Positions 53,964 through 61,884 of a DNA stretch of 64,000 bases are shown here, one piece after another. Every line of letters begins with the position of its first letter. Position 1 is the first letter of the stretch. The stretch is taken from assembly GCF_030410485.1 (NCBI RefSeq), contig NZ_JAUHHC010000003.1, positions 744,001 to 808,000 of the forward strand, written 5' to 3'. The notes below the pieces were generated by a model. It was not told the DNA's origin and did no database searches. It saw nothing but the letters and a program-made list of their open reading frames with translations. This stretch comes from Roseateles violae. Lineage in GTDB: Bacteria; Pseudomonadota; Gammaproteobacteria; Burkholderiales; Burkholderiaceae_C. The position numbers and the translations under genes were made by a program.

Positions 53964-55742
53964 TCAGTGCTCCGTGCCGAGATAGGCCGCCATCACCTGC
54001 GGGCTGGCCTGGACGAGCTCGGGCGTGCCCTCGATCAGCTTGGTGCCGAACTCCATCACGACGATGCGGTCGGTCAGCCCCATGACGAACTCCATATCGT
54101 GCTCGACCAAGAGGATGCTCATGCCCTCGTGTTTAAGCTGGCGCAGCACCTCGGCCAGCGCCTGCTTCTCCTTGAAGCGCAGGCCGGCGGCCGGTTCGTC
54201 GAGCAGCAGCATGGCCGGGTCGGTGCAGAGGGCCCGGGCGATCTCCATCAGGCGCTGCGGGCCCAGGGCCAGATTGCCGGCCAGCTCGTGCATCTGCGCG
54301 GCCATGCCGATGCGCGTCAGCTGCGCCTCGGCCTCCTTGAACAGGCGGCGCTCCTCCTCGCGGTCCAGGCGCAGCATCGCGCGCGCCGCGCCGTTGCCGG
54401 AGCGCAGATAGCCGCCCAGCGCCACGTTCTCCAGCACCGTCATGTCGGCGATCATCTTGACGTGCTGGAAGGTGCGCGACATGCCGCGCCGTGCGATCTC
54501 GCGCGAGGCCAGCCCGCCGACCGGCTGGCCGCGGAACGTCACGCGGCCGCTGGTCAGCGACAGCACGCCCGAGACCAGATTGAAGGTGGTCGACTTGCCG
54601 GCGCCGTTGGGCCCGATCAGGCCGACGATCTCGCCGGCGCGGATCTGGAAGCTCACGTCGTTGACGGCGACCAGGCCGCCGAAGGTCTTCCTCACCTTGT
54701 CCACGTCCAGCAGCAGCTCGCCCGGCTGCGGCTTGTCACGCGCGGCCAGCGGCGCCGCATCGGCCCAGTCGCGCGTGCGCGGCCGGGCCGGAAACCAGCG
54801 CGCGCTGGCGGCGACGACATAAGGCCACAGGCCCTTGGGCGCGTACTTGATGATCAGCACCAGCACGATGCCCAGCACGATGATCTCGTAGTTGCCGCTG
54901 CCGCCCAGCAGGGCCGGCAGCAGCTCCTTCAGCTGGTCCTCGATGATTTTGAACACGCCGGCGCCGACGAAGGCGCCCCAGACGGTACCGACGCCGCCGA
55001 CCACGGCCATGAACAGGTATTCGATGCCCATCTTCAGGCCGAAGGGGCTCGGATTGACGGTGCGCTGGAAATGCGCGAACAGCCAGCCCGAGACCGCGGC
55101 CAGCATGGCGGCCAGCACGAAGATCACGACCTTGTAGCGGAAGGTCGAGACGCCCATCGCCTCGGCCATGGTCGTCGCGCCGTTCAGCGCGCGGATGGCG
55201 CGGCCCGGCCGCGAGTCCAGCAGGTTGGCCACACCGATCGCCGCCAGCACGGCGATGACCCAGATCAGGTAGTAAAGCGCCCGCCCGTCGGCCAGGCTCA
55301 GCCCGAACAGCTGCAGGGCCGGCAGGCCCAGCACGCCGTCGTACTTGCCGAGAAACTCCATATTCGCCGCCGTGTAGTTCAGCGACAGCGCCCAGGCGAT
55401 CGTCGCTAGCGGCAGGTAGTGGCCCGACATGCGCAGGGTCAGCAGGGCCAGCACCAGCGCGACCACGACCGTGATCGCCAGGCCGGCCGCCAGGCCCAGC
55501 CAGGGCGAGAGGCCGTAGCGCGTGCTCAGGAGCGCGGTCGTGTAGGCGCCCAGGCCGACAAAGGCCGCCTGGCCGAAGGAGGTCAGGCCGCCGACGCCGG
55601 TCAAGAGCACCAGGCCCAGCGAGACCAGGGCGAACATGCCGATGTAGTTCAGCTGGGTGATCCAGAACTCCGGCACCGGCAGCAGCGGCAGCACGAAGAG
55701 CAGGGCCAGGCCGGCGGCGGGGATTGCTTTGCGGATGTCCAT
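53964..55742 (-). CDS. LivM-LivG fusion: permease and ATPase in one chain
   Basis: 592 aa from ATG 55742. Residues 1-320 are a LivM permease (LNYIGMFALVSLGLVLLTGVGGLTSFGQAAFVG; ALNGATTMAEAMGVSTFRYK; FGLKMGIEYLFMAVVGGVGTVWG). After a linker near 330-360, residues ~360-592 are a LivG ATPase with GPNGAGKSTTFN, the signature as LALGPQRLMEIARAL and Walker B MLLLDEPAAGL. LALGPQ replaces LSYGQQ. Such fusions are common in Betaproteobacteria. Confidence 0.93.
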   Translation of the reverse strand: MDIRKAIPAAGLALLFVLPLLPVPEFWITQLNYIGMFALVSLGLVLLTGVGGLTSFGQAAFVGLGAYTTALLSTRYGLSPWLGLAAGLAITVVVALVLALLTLRMSGHYLPLATIAWALSLNYTAANMEFLGKYDGVLGLPALQLFGLSLADGRALYYLIWVIAVLAAIGVANLLDSRPGRAIRALNGATTMAEAMGVSTFRYKVVIFVLAAMLAAVSGWLFAHFQRTVNPSPFGLKMGIEYLFMAVVGGVGTVWGAFVGAGVFKIIEDQLKELLPALLGGSGNYEIIVLGIVLVLIIKYAPKGLWPYVVAASARWFPARPRTRDWADAAPLAARDKPQPGELLLDVDKVRKTFGGLVAVNDVSFQIRAGEIVGLIGPNGAGKSTTFNLVSGVLSLTSGRVTFRGQPVGGLASREIARRGMSRTFQHVKMIADMTVLENVALGGYLRSGNGAARAMLRLDREEERRLFKEAEAQLTRIGMAAQMHELAGNLALGPQRLMEIARALCTDPAMLLLDEPAAGLRFKEKQALAEVLRQLKHEGMSILLVEHDMEFVMGLTDRIVVMEFGTKLIEGTPELVQASPQVMAAYLGTEH

Positions 55743-55756
55743 CGTGTCGCTCTCGA

Positions 55757-56794
55757 TCAATGCTCTTCGGAATGCGGATCGCGCAGCGAGCGCCACAGCA
55801 GCACCGGCAGGATCGAGGTGAAGACGATGACCTCCTTGAAGGAGGAGGCCCAGAAGGAACTGAAGGACTCCAGCACGCCGACCAGCAGCGCGCCCAAAGC
55901 GGCGCCCGGATAGCTGGCCAGGCCAGCAAAGACGGCGGCGACGAAGCCCTTCAGGCCGATCAGGAAGCCGCTGTCGTAGACGATGGTCGTGGTCGGGCTG
56001 ATCAGCACGCCCGACAGCGCGCCGATGAAGGCCGCCATCATGAAGGACAGTTTGCCGGCGCCGGTGCTGGAGATGCCCATCAGCCGCGCGCCCAACCGGT
56101 TCACCGCGGTCGCGCGCAAGGCCTTGCCGTAGAGGCTCTTTTCGAAGAACAGCCACAGCATGACGATCAGCGCGGCCGAGGCCAGGAGCATGATCACCGT
56201 CTGGCCCGAGAACAGCAGCGGGCCGAGGTTGAAGCTGGCATCCCAGAAGCTCGGATTGCGCGAGCCCTCGGCACCGAAGAACACCAGGCCCAGGCCGGTC
56301 AGCGCGAAGTGCACGCCGACCGACACAATCAGCAGCACCAGCACCGAGGCATCGGCCAGCGACTGGTAGGCCAGGCGGTAGACCAGCGGGCCCATCGCGG
56401 TGACCACGGCCAGGGTCAGCAGCACCTGCACCAGCAGCGGCAGCTTCTGCGGCGCGGCCCACAGCGCGACCAGGCCGATCGCGACCGGCAGCGCGGCGGC
56501 GCGCAGCACCGGCCCCAGCACCTGGCCGGCCGACTGGCCGGCGCGCAGGCCGGCGACCAGGTCCAGCAGCGCGACCAGCGCCGCCATCAGCAGCAGGAAG
56601 ACGATGGTGCCCGGCGTATGGCCCAGCTGCAGGCCGGCCAGGGTCAGCGCGCCGAAGGCCACGAACTCGCCCTGCGGGATGAAGATCACCCGGGTGACGG
56701 TGAACACGAGGACGGTGGCCAGGCCGAGAAGGGCATAGATCGCCCCGTTGGTGACGCCGTCCAGCATCAGGATGCTGGCAATCGAGAAATCCAT
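55757..56794 (-). CDS. livH: LIV-type ABC permease (LivH)
   Basis: 345 aa from ATG 56794. Opens GVTNGAIYALLGLATVLVFTVTRVIFIPQGEFVAFGAL, typical of LivH, and contains KALRATAVNRLGARLMGISSTGAGKLSFMMAAFIGALSG as EAA-type loop. Three-gene operon livH, livM-livG, livF. No periplasmic binding protein (LivJ/K) gene is in the operon or in the window. Divergent from the enoyl-CoA-hydratase-fold gene across a 164-bp gap with a 30-bp palindrome. Confidence 0.93.
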   Translation of the reverse strand: MDFSIASILMLDGVTNGAIYALLGLATVLVFTVTRVIFIPQGEFVAFGALTLAGLQLGHTPGTIVFLLLMAALVALLDLVAGLRAGQSAGQVLGPVLRAAALPVAIGLVALWAAPQKLPLLVQVLLTLAVVTAMGPLVYRLAYQSLADASVLVLLIVSVGVHFALTGLGLVFFGAEGSRNPSFWDASFNLGPLLFSGQTVIMLLASAALIVMLWLFFEKSLYGKALRATAVNRLGARLMGISSTGAGKLSFMMAAFIGALSGVLISPTTTIVYDSGFLIGLKGFVAAVFAGLASYPGAALGALLVGVLESFSSFWASSFKEVIVFTSILPVLLWRSLRDPHSEEH

Positions 56795-56880
56795 GGAAGA
56801 CAGGCTCCGGACCGGTGTGCGGGCAACTCTACTCAAAAGACTCAGGGTTTCCGTCAGTACAGGGCCGCATTGACAAATCT

Positions 56881-56910
56881 CAATTTCGTCCGACCAGTCG
56901 GTCGAAATTG
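56881..56910. promoter_or_regulatory. Long palindrome, TetR-type operator candidate
   Basis: CAATTTCGTCCGAC-CA-GTCGGTCGAAATTG: 14-bp arms with a single mismatch (T/A at the ninth base) around a two-base centre. The inner CGACCAGTCGGTCG resembles the CGACC(G)GTCGGTC operators of TetR regulators in Betaproteobacteria. It lies in the divergent gap between livH and the enoyl-CoA-hydratase-fold gene, 49 bp before the latter's ATG; a TTGACA box is at 56870-56875. No TetR gene is in the window. Confidence 0.7.
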
Positions 56911-56958
56911 CTTTTTTGGCCGGATAGACTGCCGGGCAGTCCATTCGCGTCCACGCCC

Positions 56959-57717
56959 ATGCCCGGCCTTCCCCCACTACTCCAGATCGACCGCGGCACC
57001 GCCCGCATCACCCTGCGCCGTCCGCGGCTGGCGAACCGGCTCGAGATCGACGATCTGCAGACCTTGCGCGAGCAGCTCGACGAGGTGAACCGGCGCGAGG
57101 CGGTGCGCGTGCTGCTGCTGGCCGCCGAGGGCAGGCATTTCTGCAGCGGCTTCAATATTGGCGCGGTGCCTGGCGTCGACGCCGGCGCGCTGTTCGAGCA
57201 GTTGGCCAATGACTGGGAGGCCGCCCGGCCGGTCACCGTCGCGGTCATCCACGGCGGCGTCTATGGCGGCGCCACCGATCTGGCCCTGGCTTGCGATTTC
57301 CGCCTGGGCCTGCCCGGCTGCCAGATGTTCGTGCCGGCCGCGCGCCTGGGCCTGCATTTCTACCGCGGCGGCATGGAACGCTATGTGTCGCGCCTGGGCC
57401 TGGCCTGGGCCAAGCGCGTGCTGCTGGCCGGCGAAACCCTGGACGGCCAGCAGATGCTCGATTGCGGCTTTCTCGACCGGCTGCTGCCGGACCAGCCGGC
57501 CCTGGACGAGGCCACCGAGGCGCTGCTGGCCCAGCTGCAGGCGATGGCACCGCTGGCGCTCCTGGGCATGAAGAAGCATCTGAACGCGATCGCCCGCGGC
57601 ACGCTCGACGCCACCGCGCTGCAGGCGGATCTGGACCGCGCCAACGCGTCCGACGACCTGGCCGAGGGCGTCGCCGCCTGGGCCGCCAAGCGCCCGCCTC
57701 GCTTCCAGGGTCGCTAG
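56959..57717 (+). CDS. Enoyl-CoA hydratase/isomerase-fold protein
   Basis: 252 aa. Crotonase fold: FCSGFNIGAV (oxyanion), GGVYGGATDLALACDFRLG and MKKHLNAIARG. Of the two catalytic Glu of true hydratases, the first is Asp107 (GGATD instead of GGCE) and the second is within FVPAARLGL, where Glu is Ala. So simple hydration is unlikely; isomerase, hydrolase or binding roles remain. ATG 56959 chosen because the family starts just upstream of LLQIDRGTARITLRRP. Divergent from the LIV transporter. Confidence 0.85.
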   Translation: MPGLPPLLQIDRGTARITLRRPRLANRLEIDDLQTLREQLDEVNRREAVRVLLLAAEGRHFCSGFNIGAVPGVDAGALFEQLANDWEAARPVTVAVIHGGVYGGATDLALACDFRLGLPGCQMFVPAARLGLHFYRGGMERYVSRLGLAWAKRVLLAGETLDGQQMLDCGFLDRLLPDQPALDEATEALLAQLQAMAPLALLGMKKHLNAIARGTLDATALQADLDRANASDDLAEGVAAWAAKRPPRFQGR

Positions 57718-57870
57718 CCGAGGCCTCGAATCCGGGGGCTTTGCCTAGGCCGGAGCCCGGCTCGAATGAGGGACAATAGGGGAGCCGCTCTCTGGCCGGC
57801 GCTCCGATCGAGGAAAATCGGGGTTCCGCAAGCCGCGGCGAGCTCTCATAAATTCACTATCAGGACCAGC

Positions 57871-58104
57871 GTGGCCAAAGACAGTACTAAGACGACCATC
57901 GAAGCCGATGGTCTGCGCTACCGATCTAAAGCACCGGGCTCGCCCTTCGCGGCGACCTCTTCGTTTGGTGCCGCAACGATGTCGTGTTTTCTGTGCGGCA
58001 AGCATCGCCCGCGCGCGATGCTGAAGTCCAAGAAGCTGCTGGGCAAGTCCCAGCCGGTCTGCGCGCCCTCCTGCAAGGAACTCGACGAGCAGTTGGGCAA
58101 GTAA
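57871..58104 (+). CDS. Four-cysteine mini-protein (first copy)
   Basis: 77 aa from GTG 57871, with AGGA 6 bases upstream. Cys39, Cys42, Cys64 and Cys68 (SCFLCGKHRPR ... PVCAPSC) form a C-x2-C ... C-x3-C pattern that could bind zinc. It shares DGLRYxSK, CGKHRP, SK(K/R)(L/V)LG and VC-x-P-x-C with the protein at 58919-59131, so the two are paralogues flanking tdk. Function unknown. Lies 153 bp after the enoyl-CoA-hydratase-fold gene. Confidence 0.8.
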   Translation: MAKDSTKTTIEADGLRYRSKAPGSPFAATSSFGAATMSCFLCGKHRPRAMLKSKKLLGKSQPVCAPSCKELDEQLGK

Positions 58105-58122
58105 GCCCGCTCCCTCGACCCG

Positions 58123-58683
58123 TCAAGCCTGACGGAAGCAGCGCCCGCAGACCGAACGGTAGCGGGCGTTGCCGCCGATCTCGACCTGCGCGCCCTCGGT
58201 GACCTTGCGGTTGTTGGCATCGACCCGCATATTCATCGTCGCCTTGCGGCCGCAGTCGCAGATCGTCTTCATCTCGTCCATCTCGTCGGCCAGCGCCAAG
58301 AGCGTCGCCGAGCCGGTGAACAGCTCGCCCTGGAAATCGGTGCGCAGCCCATAGCAGATCACCGGCACATTGTGGATATGGGCCAGCTCGTGCAGGGACC
58401 AGACCTGGCGCTTCGTCAGGAACTGTGCCTCGTCGACCAGAAAGCAGGCCACGCCCGGCCGCTCGGCATTCAGCGCCAGGAAATCGGTCTCGGCCGTGAA
58501 GGACTCGGCCGCACGCTGCGGGCCCAGCCGCGAGGTGATCAGCCCATGCCCATAGCGATCGTCGACGGCCGCGGTGAACAGCCGCACCTGGTGGCCGCGC
58601 TCCTCGTAGTTGTGCGCCACCTGCAGCAGCGCGGTGGACTTGCCGGCATTCATCGCCGCGTATCGGAAAAACAGTTTGGCCAT
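58123..58683 (-). CDS. tdk: Thymidine kinase
   Basis: 186-aa type II thymidine kinase of the salvage pathway (thymidine to dTMP). P-loop AAMNAGKST, FLVDEAQFL (Walker B), GLRTDFQGELFTGS lid, and zinc cysteines (CDC near 143; C179-x2-C182 at the end: VCGRCF). Stands alone on the minus strand between two paralogous mini-protein genes. Confidence 0.95.
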   Translation of the reverse strand: MAKLFFRYAAMNAGKSTALLQVAHNYEERGHQVRLFTAAVDDRYGHGLITSRLGPQRAAESFTAETDFLALNAERPGVACFLVDEAQFLTKRQVWSLHELAHIHNVPVICYGLRTDFQGELFTGSATLLALADEMDEMKTICDCGRKATMNMRVDANNRKVTEGAQVEIGGNARYRSVCGRCFRQA

Positions 58684-58918
58684 AGGGCGCGGATTGTCCC
58701 AGCAATGCGCGCCGCCGCCCGGTCACGCCGCTAAGGGTTCATCCCTGACGTTTTTGTGCGCAGACCCCGGGCAAGCGAGATGTCGCGCCGCCGCCGCCGC
58801 CCCTAATATGGGCTGGAGGGATGAGAAACGCGCGTCGTCGGCCCGCAAGCGGCGGCGCGGCATCGAGGCTGCCGGCGCCCCTCGCGCCAGGCGGCCGGAT
58901 CCGTAGACCGGCACAAGA

Positions 58919-59131
58919 ATGAGCAAAGACACCTTCACCAGCGTCAGCCAGGACGGCTTGCGCTATGAGTCCAAGCTGGGCGGCTCGCCCTTTCTGGGCA
59001 GCGGCCACACCCGCTCCTGCTTCAAGTGCGGCAAGCACCGCCCGCCCAGCAGCCTGCAATCGAAGCGCGTGCTGGGCCGCACCGAGGTCGTCTGCAAGCC
59101 GGCCTGCCCGCCCAAGGCGGCCGAGGTCTAA
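58919..59131 (+). CDS. Four-cysteine mini-protein (second copy)
   Basis: 70 aa from ATG 58919. Cys34, Cys37, Cys59 and Cys63 (SCFKCGKHRPP ... VVCKPAC) repeat the pattern of the protein at 57871-58104, with the same DGLRYESK lead-in. No ribosome site is obvious. Possibly a nucleic-acid-binding zinc ribbon; unknown. 235 bp of empty sequence separate it from tdk. Confidence 0.78.
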   Translation: MSKDTFTSVSQDGLRYESKLGGSPFLGSGHTRSCFKCGKHRPPSSLQSKRVLGRTEVVCKPACPPKAAEV

Positions 59132-59144
59132 AACCGCTGCTCGC

Positions 59145-59549
59145 TCAGCCCGACACCGGCGCCAGCATATTGGCGTCGCGGGCGATCTGCCAGCGGCCCG
59201 TGGCCTTGGACAGCACGGTCAGCGTATGGCCGGCGCGTTCCATCGTCGCGCCGCCCGGCGGCGTGACCCGCACGCGCAGCCGCGTCCAGATGAAGGCCCA
59301 GGGCAGCGCGAGCTGGATCTCGGCGATCTCGCTGTGGCCGTCTATGGTCGGCGCGCCGGCGCCCGCCTGCGCGCGCGACAGGCGCGCGAACTCCGCCTTG
59401 TCCATCGGCCCGCGGCTGGCCATCAGGAAGACCGCGTCCTCGGCCACCAGCGCCAGCACCTCCTCGACCCGGCCGGCGCGCGTTGCCGCCATCCATTGAT
59501 CGAGCAGCGCGCGGATCTGCGCCTCCTCGTCCCGCTGCGTCTCGTCCAT
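59145..59549 (-). CDS. DUF4440/SgcJ-type NTF2-fold protein
   Basis: 134 aa with an AGGAGG ribosome site before ATG 59549. NTF2 fold: IRALLDQWMAATRAGRVEEVLALVAEDAVFL, ASRGPMDKAEFARL, and a C-terminal strand GHTLTVLSKATGRWQIARDANML. SgcJ/ketosteroid-isomerase-like; no signal peptide. Follows gspB by 17 bp on the same strand. A third NTF2-fold gene in the window after 6908 and 7678. Confidence 0.85.
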   Translation of the reverse strand: MDETQRDEEAQIRALLDQWMAATRAGRVEEVLALVAEDAVFLMASRGPMDKAEFARLSRAQAGAGAPTIDGHSEIAEIQLALPWAFIWTRLRVRVTPPGGATMERAGHTLTVLSKATGRWQIARDANMLAPVSG

Positions 59550-59566
59550 CGCGCCTCCTGCCTTAG

Positions 59567-60208
59567 TCAGTAGCTGATGCGGAAGCGCTGGCCCTTGTAG
59601 ACCAGCACGGCGCCGCGCAGTCGGATCTGCTCCAGCCGCAGCTGCGGCGTGATGTGGTCGCCCTCGCGGTAGAGCTGGCCATTGATGATCAGCATGCTGC
59701 CGGACGGCTGGTCGGCCACCATCGCGCCGCCGGCCTGCAGCGCCGGCAGCTCGCCGCGCAAGGGCTGCGGCAATTCGCTGGCCAGCGGCAGCGGGCGCTC
59801 CGCGACGGCGGCAGTGGCGACGCTGGCGGCACTGGCGGCGACACTGGCCACCGGTGCGGCCGGCACGGCGGCGCTGGCCAGCGGCGGCGGATCCACCCGC
59901 ACCAGCGCCACCGGGCTCGGCGGCGGCGGCTGGACGAGCGGCAGCGGCGGCGGCGCCGCGGCGACCGTCCCCGCCGGCGCGGGGCTTGGCTGGGACTCCT
60001 GCCCTTTCAGGACCAGAAAGCCGACGGCGGCGGCAAGCAGCAGGCCAGCGCCCAGCAGGGCCGGCCCGCGCAGGCCGCGGCCGGCCGGCGCCAGCAGGCC
60101 CGCTTCGGCCGCCTCGGCCCCGGCCAGCGGCTGGCTGTGCAGCCTGGGCACGCTGCCGCGTTCGCGTTCGGATTCGGCGCGCCGCAGCGCATCGAGGATG
60201 TAGGACAT
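59567..60208 (-). CDS. gspB: General secretion pathway protein GspB
   Basis: 213 aa. Begins SYILDALRRAESERERG, the diagnostic GspB N-terminus; then one membrane span (LLGAGLLLAAAVGFLVL at about 53-70), a long proline/alanine/valine-rich periplasmic stalk, and a C-terminal beta domain with MLIINGQLYREGDHITPQLRLEQIRLRGAVLVYKG. Inner-membrane partner of GspA in placing the type II secretin. Nine bp after gspA; the remaining gsp genes are not in this window. Confidence 0.92.
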   Translation of the reverse strand: MSYILDALRRAESERERGSVPRLHSQPLAGAEAAEAGLLAPAGRGLRGPALLGAGLLLAAAVGFLVLKGQESQPSPAPAGTVAAAPPPLPLVQPPPPSPVALVRVDPPPLASAAVPAAPVASVAASAASVATAAVAERPLPLASELPQPLRGELPALQAGGAMVADQPSGSMLIINGQLYREGDHITPQLRLEQIRLRGAVLVYKGQRFRISY

Positions 60209-60217
60209 GGGCTCTCG

Positions 60218-61864
60218 CTAGCGCTGCGGCGCGGCCGCGGCGATCTCGTCCGCCAGCGGCCGCAGCCGGGGTTCGTCGATGCCGACCGCGCGGTTCAGCT
60301 GCATCAGGGTGATCGGGCCGGCGACGCCGTCGCTGCGCAGGCCCTGCGCACGCTGGAAGGCGGCGATGCGGGTCGAGCGCTCGGCGGCCGGCTCGGCCGC
60401 CTTGTCGAGCTGGCGGTCCAGCCATTGCAGGCCCGGCTCGTCCAGGCCCTTGCCCATCTGCGCGCCCGGCGGCGCGCGCCACAGGGTCGCGAACTCGCCG
60501 CGCCATTGCCGACCCAGCGCCAGCAGGGCGATGCGCTGCTCGCGCCCGCCGGCGCGCACGATCGCATCTCGCTCGCCGAGTCCCAGCAGCAGCACATAGG
60601 CGCCGGCGCCGCTAGCCTCCTGCAGACGCAGGATGGCCGGCCGGCCGAGCAGGCGCAGCAGGGCCAGGCCGTCGTCGCTGCGGAAGCATTGCAGCTGCCG
60701 CCGCGCCAGCTGCGCGCAGGGTTCGCCGGCGCCGAGCTCGGGCAGCTGCCAGAGCGAGGCCAGCTCGCGCCAGGCGGCCGCCTCGTCGGGCAGGGCCAGG
60801 GCTATGGTCGTGATCGTTTCCGGTTCGGCGAGCGGCGCTGTGGGCGGTGGCGCGGCGGCTGCTGAGCTGGCAACGGTTGCGGTCGGCTGCGAGGCCGCGA
60901 CGGCCAGCAGCGGCGCCGGCGGCGCGGCGGCAGGCCGCCCGCCATCCAGCGAGCGCAGGCCCAGCGCGGCGACGGCCGCGGCCGCCAGCAGGCCGGCCGT
61001 GCCGAATGCCCAGGCGCGCGGCGAGCCCAGCGCCGGGCGCGGTGCCTCGTCGAAGACCTCGGCGGCCGCCTGGCTCAAGGTCGCCGGGTCGACCTGGCGG
61101 CGGCCGCGCGAATAGGCGCCCAGCAGCGCGCGGTCGCAGAGCAGATTGATGCGCCGCGGCACGCCGCGCGACAGGCGGTGGATACGGCGCATGGCGCCGC
61201 GGTCGAAGGGCAGCGAGCCCTCGGCGCCGGCGATCTCGAGCCGGTGCCGCACATAGTGGGCGGTCTCGGCCAGCGACAGCGCCGGCAGATGAAAGCGCGC
61301 GATGACCCGCTGCGCCAGTTGCTCCAGCTCCGGCCGGGCCAGCATCTGGCGCAGCTCCGGCTGGCCGATGAGCACGATCTGCAAGAGCTTGCGCTCGCTG
61401 GTCTCCAGATTGGTCAAGAGGCGCAGCTGCTCCAGCACCTCGGCCGAGAGGTTCTGCGCCTCGTCGATGATCAGCACATTGTTGCGGCCGGCCGCATGGC
61501 TTTGCAGCAGGAAGGCATTGAGCGGATCGAGAAAGCGCTTGACCGTGTCGCCACCCGGGGGCGCCGGCGGCAGCACAACGTGGAACTCGTCGCAGATCGT
61601 CTGCAGCAGCTCGTGGACGGTCAGCTTCGGATTGAAGACATAGGCGACATTGCAGTTCTCGGGCACCTGCTCGAGAAAGCAGCGGCAGACCGTCGTCTTG
61701 CCGGCGCCGATCTCGCCGGTGAGCAGCACGAAGCCGCCGCCGCCCTGCAGGCCATAGAGCAGGTGCGCCAGCGCATCGCGATGCCGCTCGCTCATGAACA
61801 GATAGCGCGGGTCCGGCGCGATCGCGAACGGCTCCTGTTGCAGGCCGAAGAATTTTGCGTACAT
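60218..61864 (-). CDS. gspA: GspA/ExeA-type AAA ATPase with peptidoglycan-binding domain
   Basis: 548 aa from ATG 61864. Opens MYAKFFGLQQEPFAIAPDPRYLFMS; Walker A GEIGAGKTT at 50-58, Walker B VLIIDEAQNLS, arginine region RLSRGVPRRINLLCDRALL. A membrane span lies near 290-310 and the periplasmic part ends in a peptidoglycan-binding domain (DEPGLQWLDRQL...FQRAQGLRSDGVAGPITLMQLN). GspA with GspB uses ATP to open the cell wall for type II secretin assembly. Confidence 0.93.
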   Translation of the reverse strand: MYAKFFGLQQEPFAIAPDPRYLFMSERHRDALAHLLYGLQGGGGFVLLTGEIGAGKTTVCRCFLEQVPENCNVAYVFNPKLTVHELLQTICDEFHVVLPPAPPGGDTVKRFLDPLNAFLLQSHAAGRNNVLIIDEAQNLSAEVLEQLRLLTNLETSERKLLQIVLIGQPELRQMLARPELEQLAQRVIARFHLPALSLAETAHYVRHRLEIAGAEGSLPFDRGAMRRIHRLSRGVPRRINLLCDRALLGAYSRGRRQVDPATLSQAAAEVFDEAPRPALGSPRAWAFGTAGLLAAAAVAALGLRSLDGGRPAAAPPAPLLAVAASQPTATVASSAAAAPPPTAPLAEPETITTIALALPDEAAAWRELASLWQLPELGAGEPCAQLARRQLQCFRSDDGLALLRLLGRPAILRLQEASGAGAYVLLLGLGERDAIVRAGGREQRIALLALGRQWRGEFATLWRAPPGAQMGKGLDEPGLQWLDRQLDKAAEPAAERSTRIAAFQRAQGLRSDGVAGPITLMQLNRAVGIDEPRLRPLADEIAAAAPQR

Positions 61865-61884
61865 GGAGACCGGATCGTAATCGC

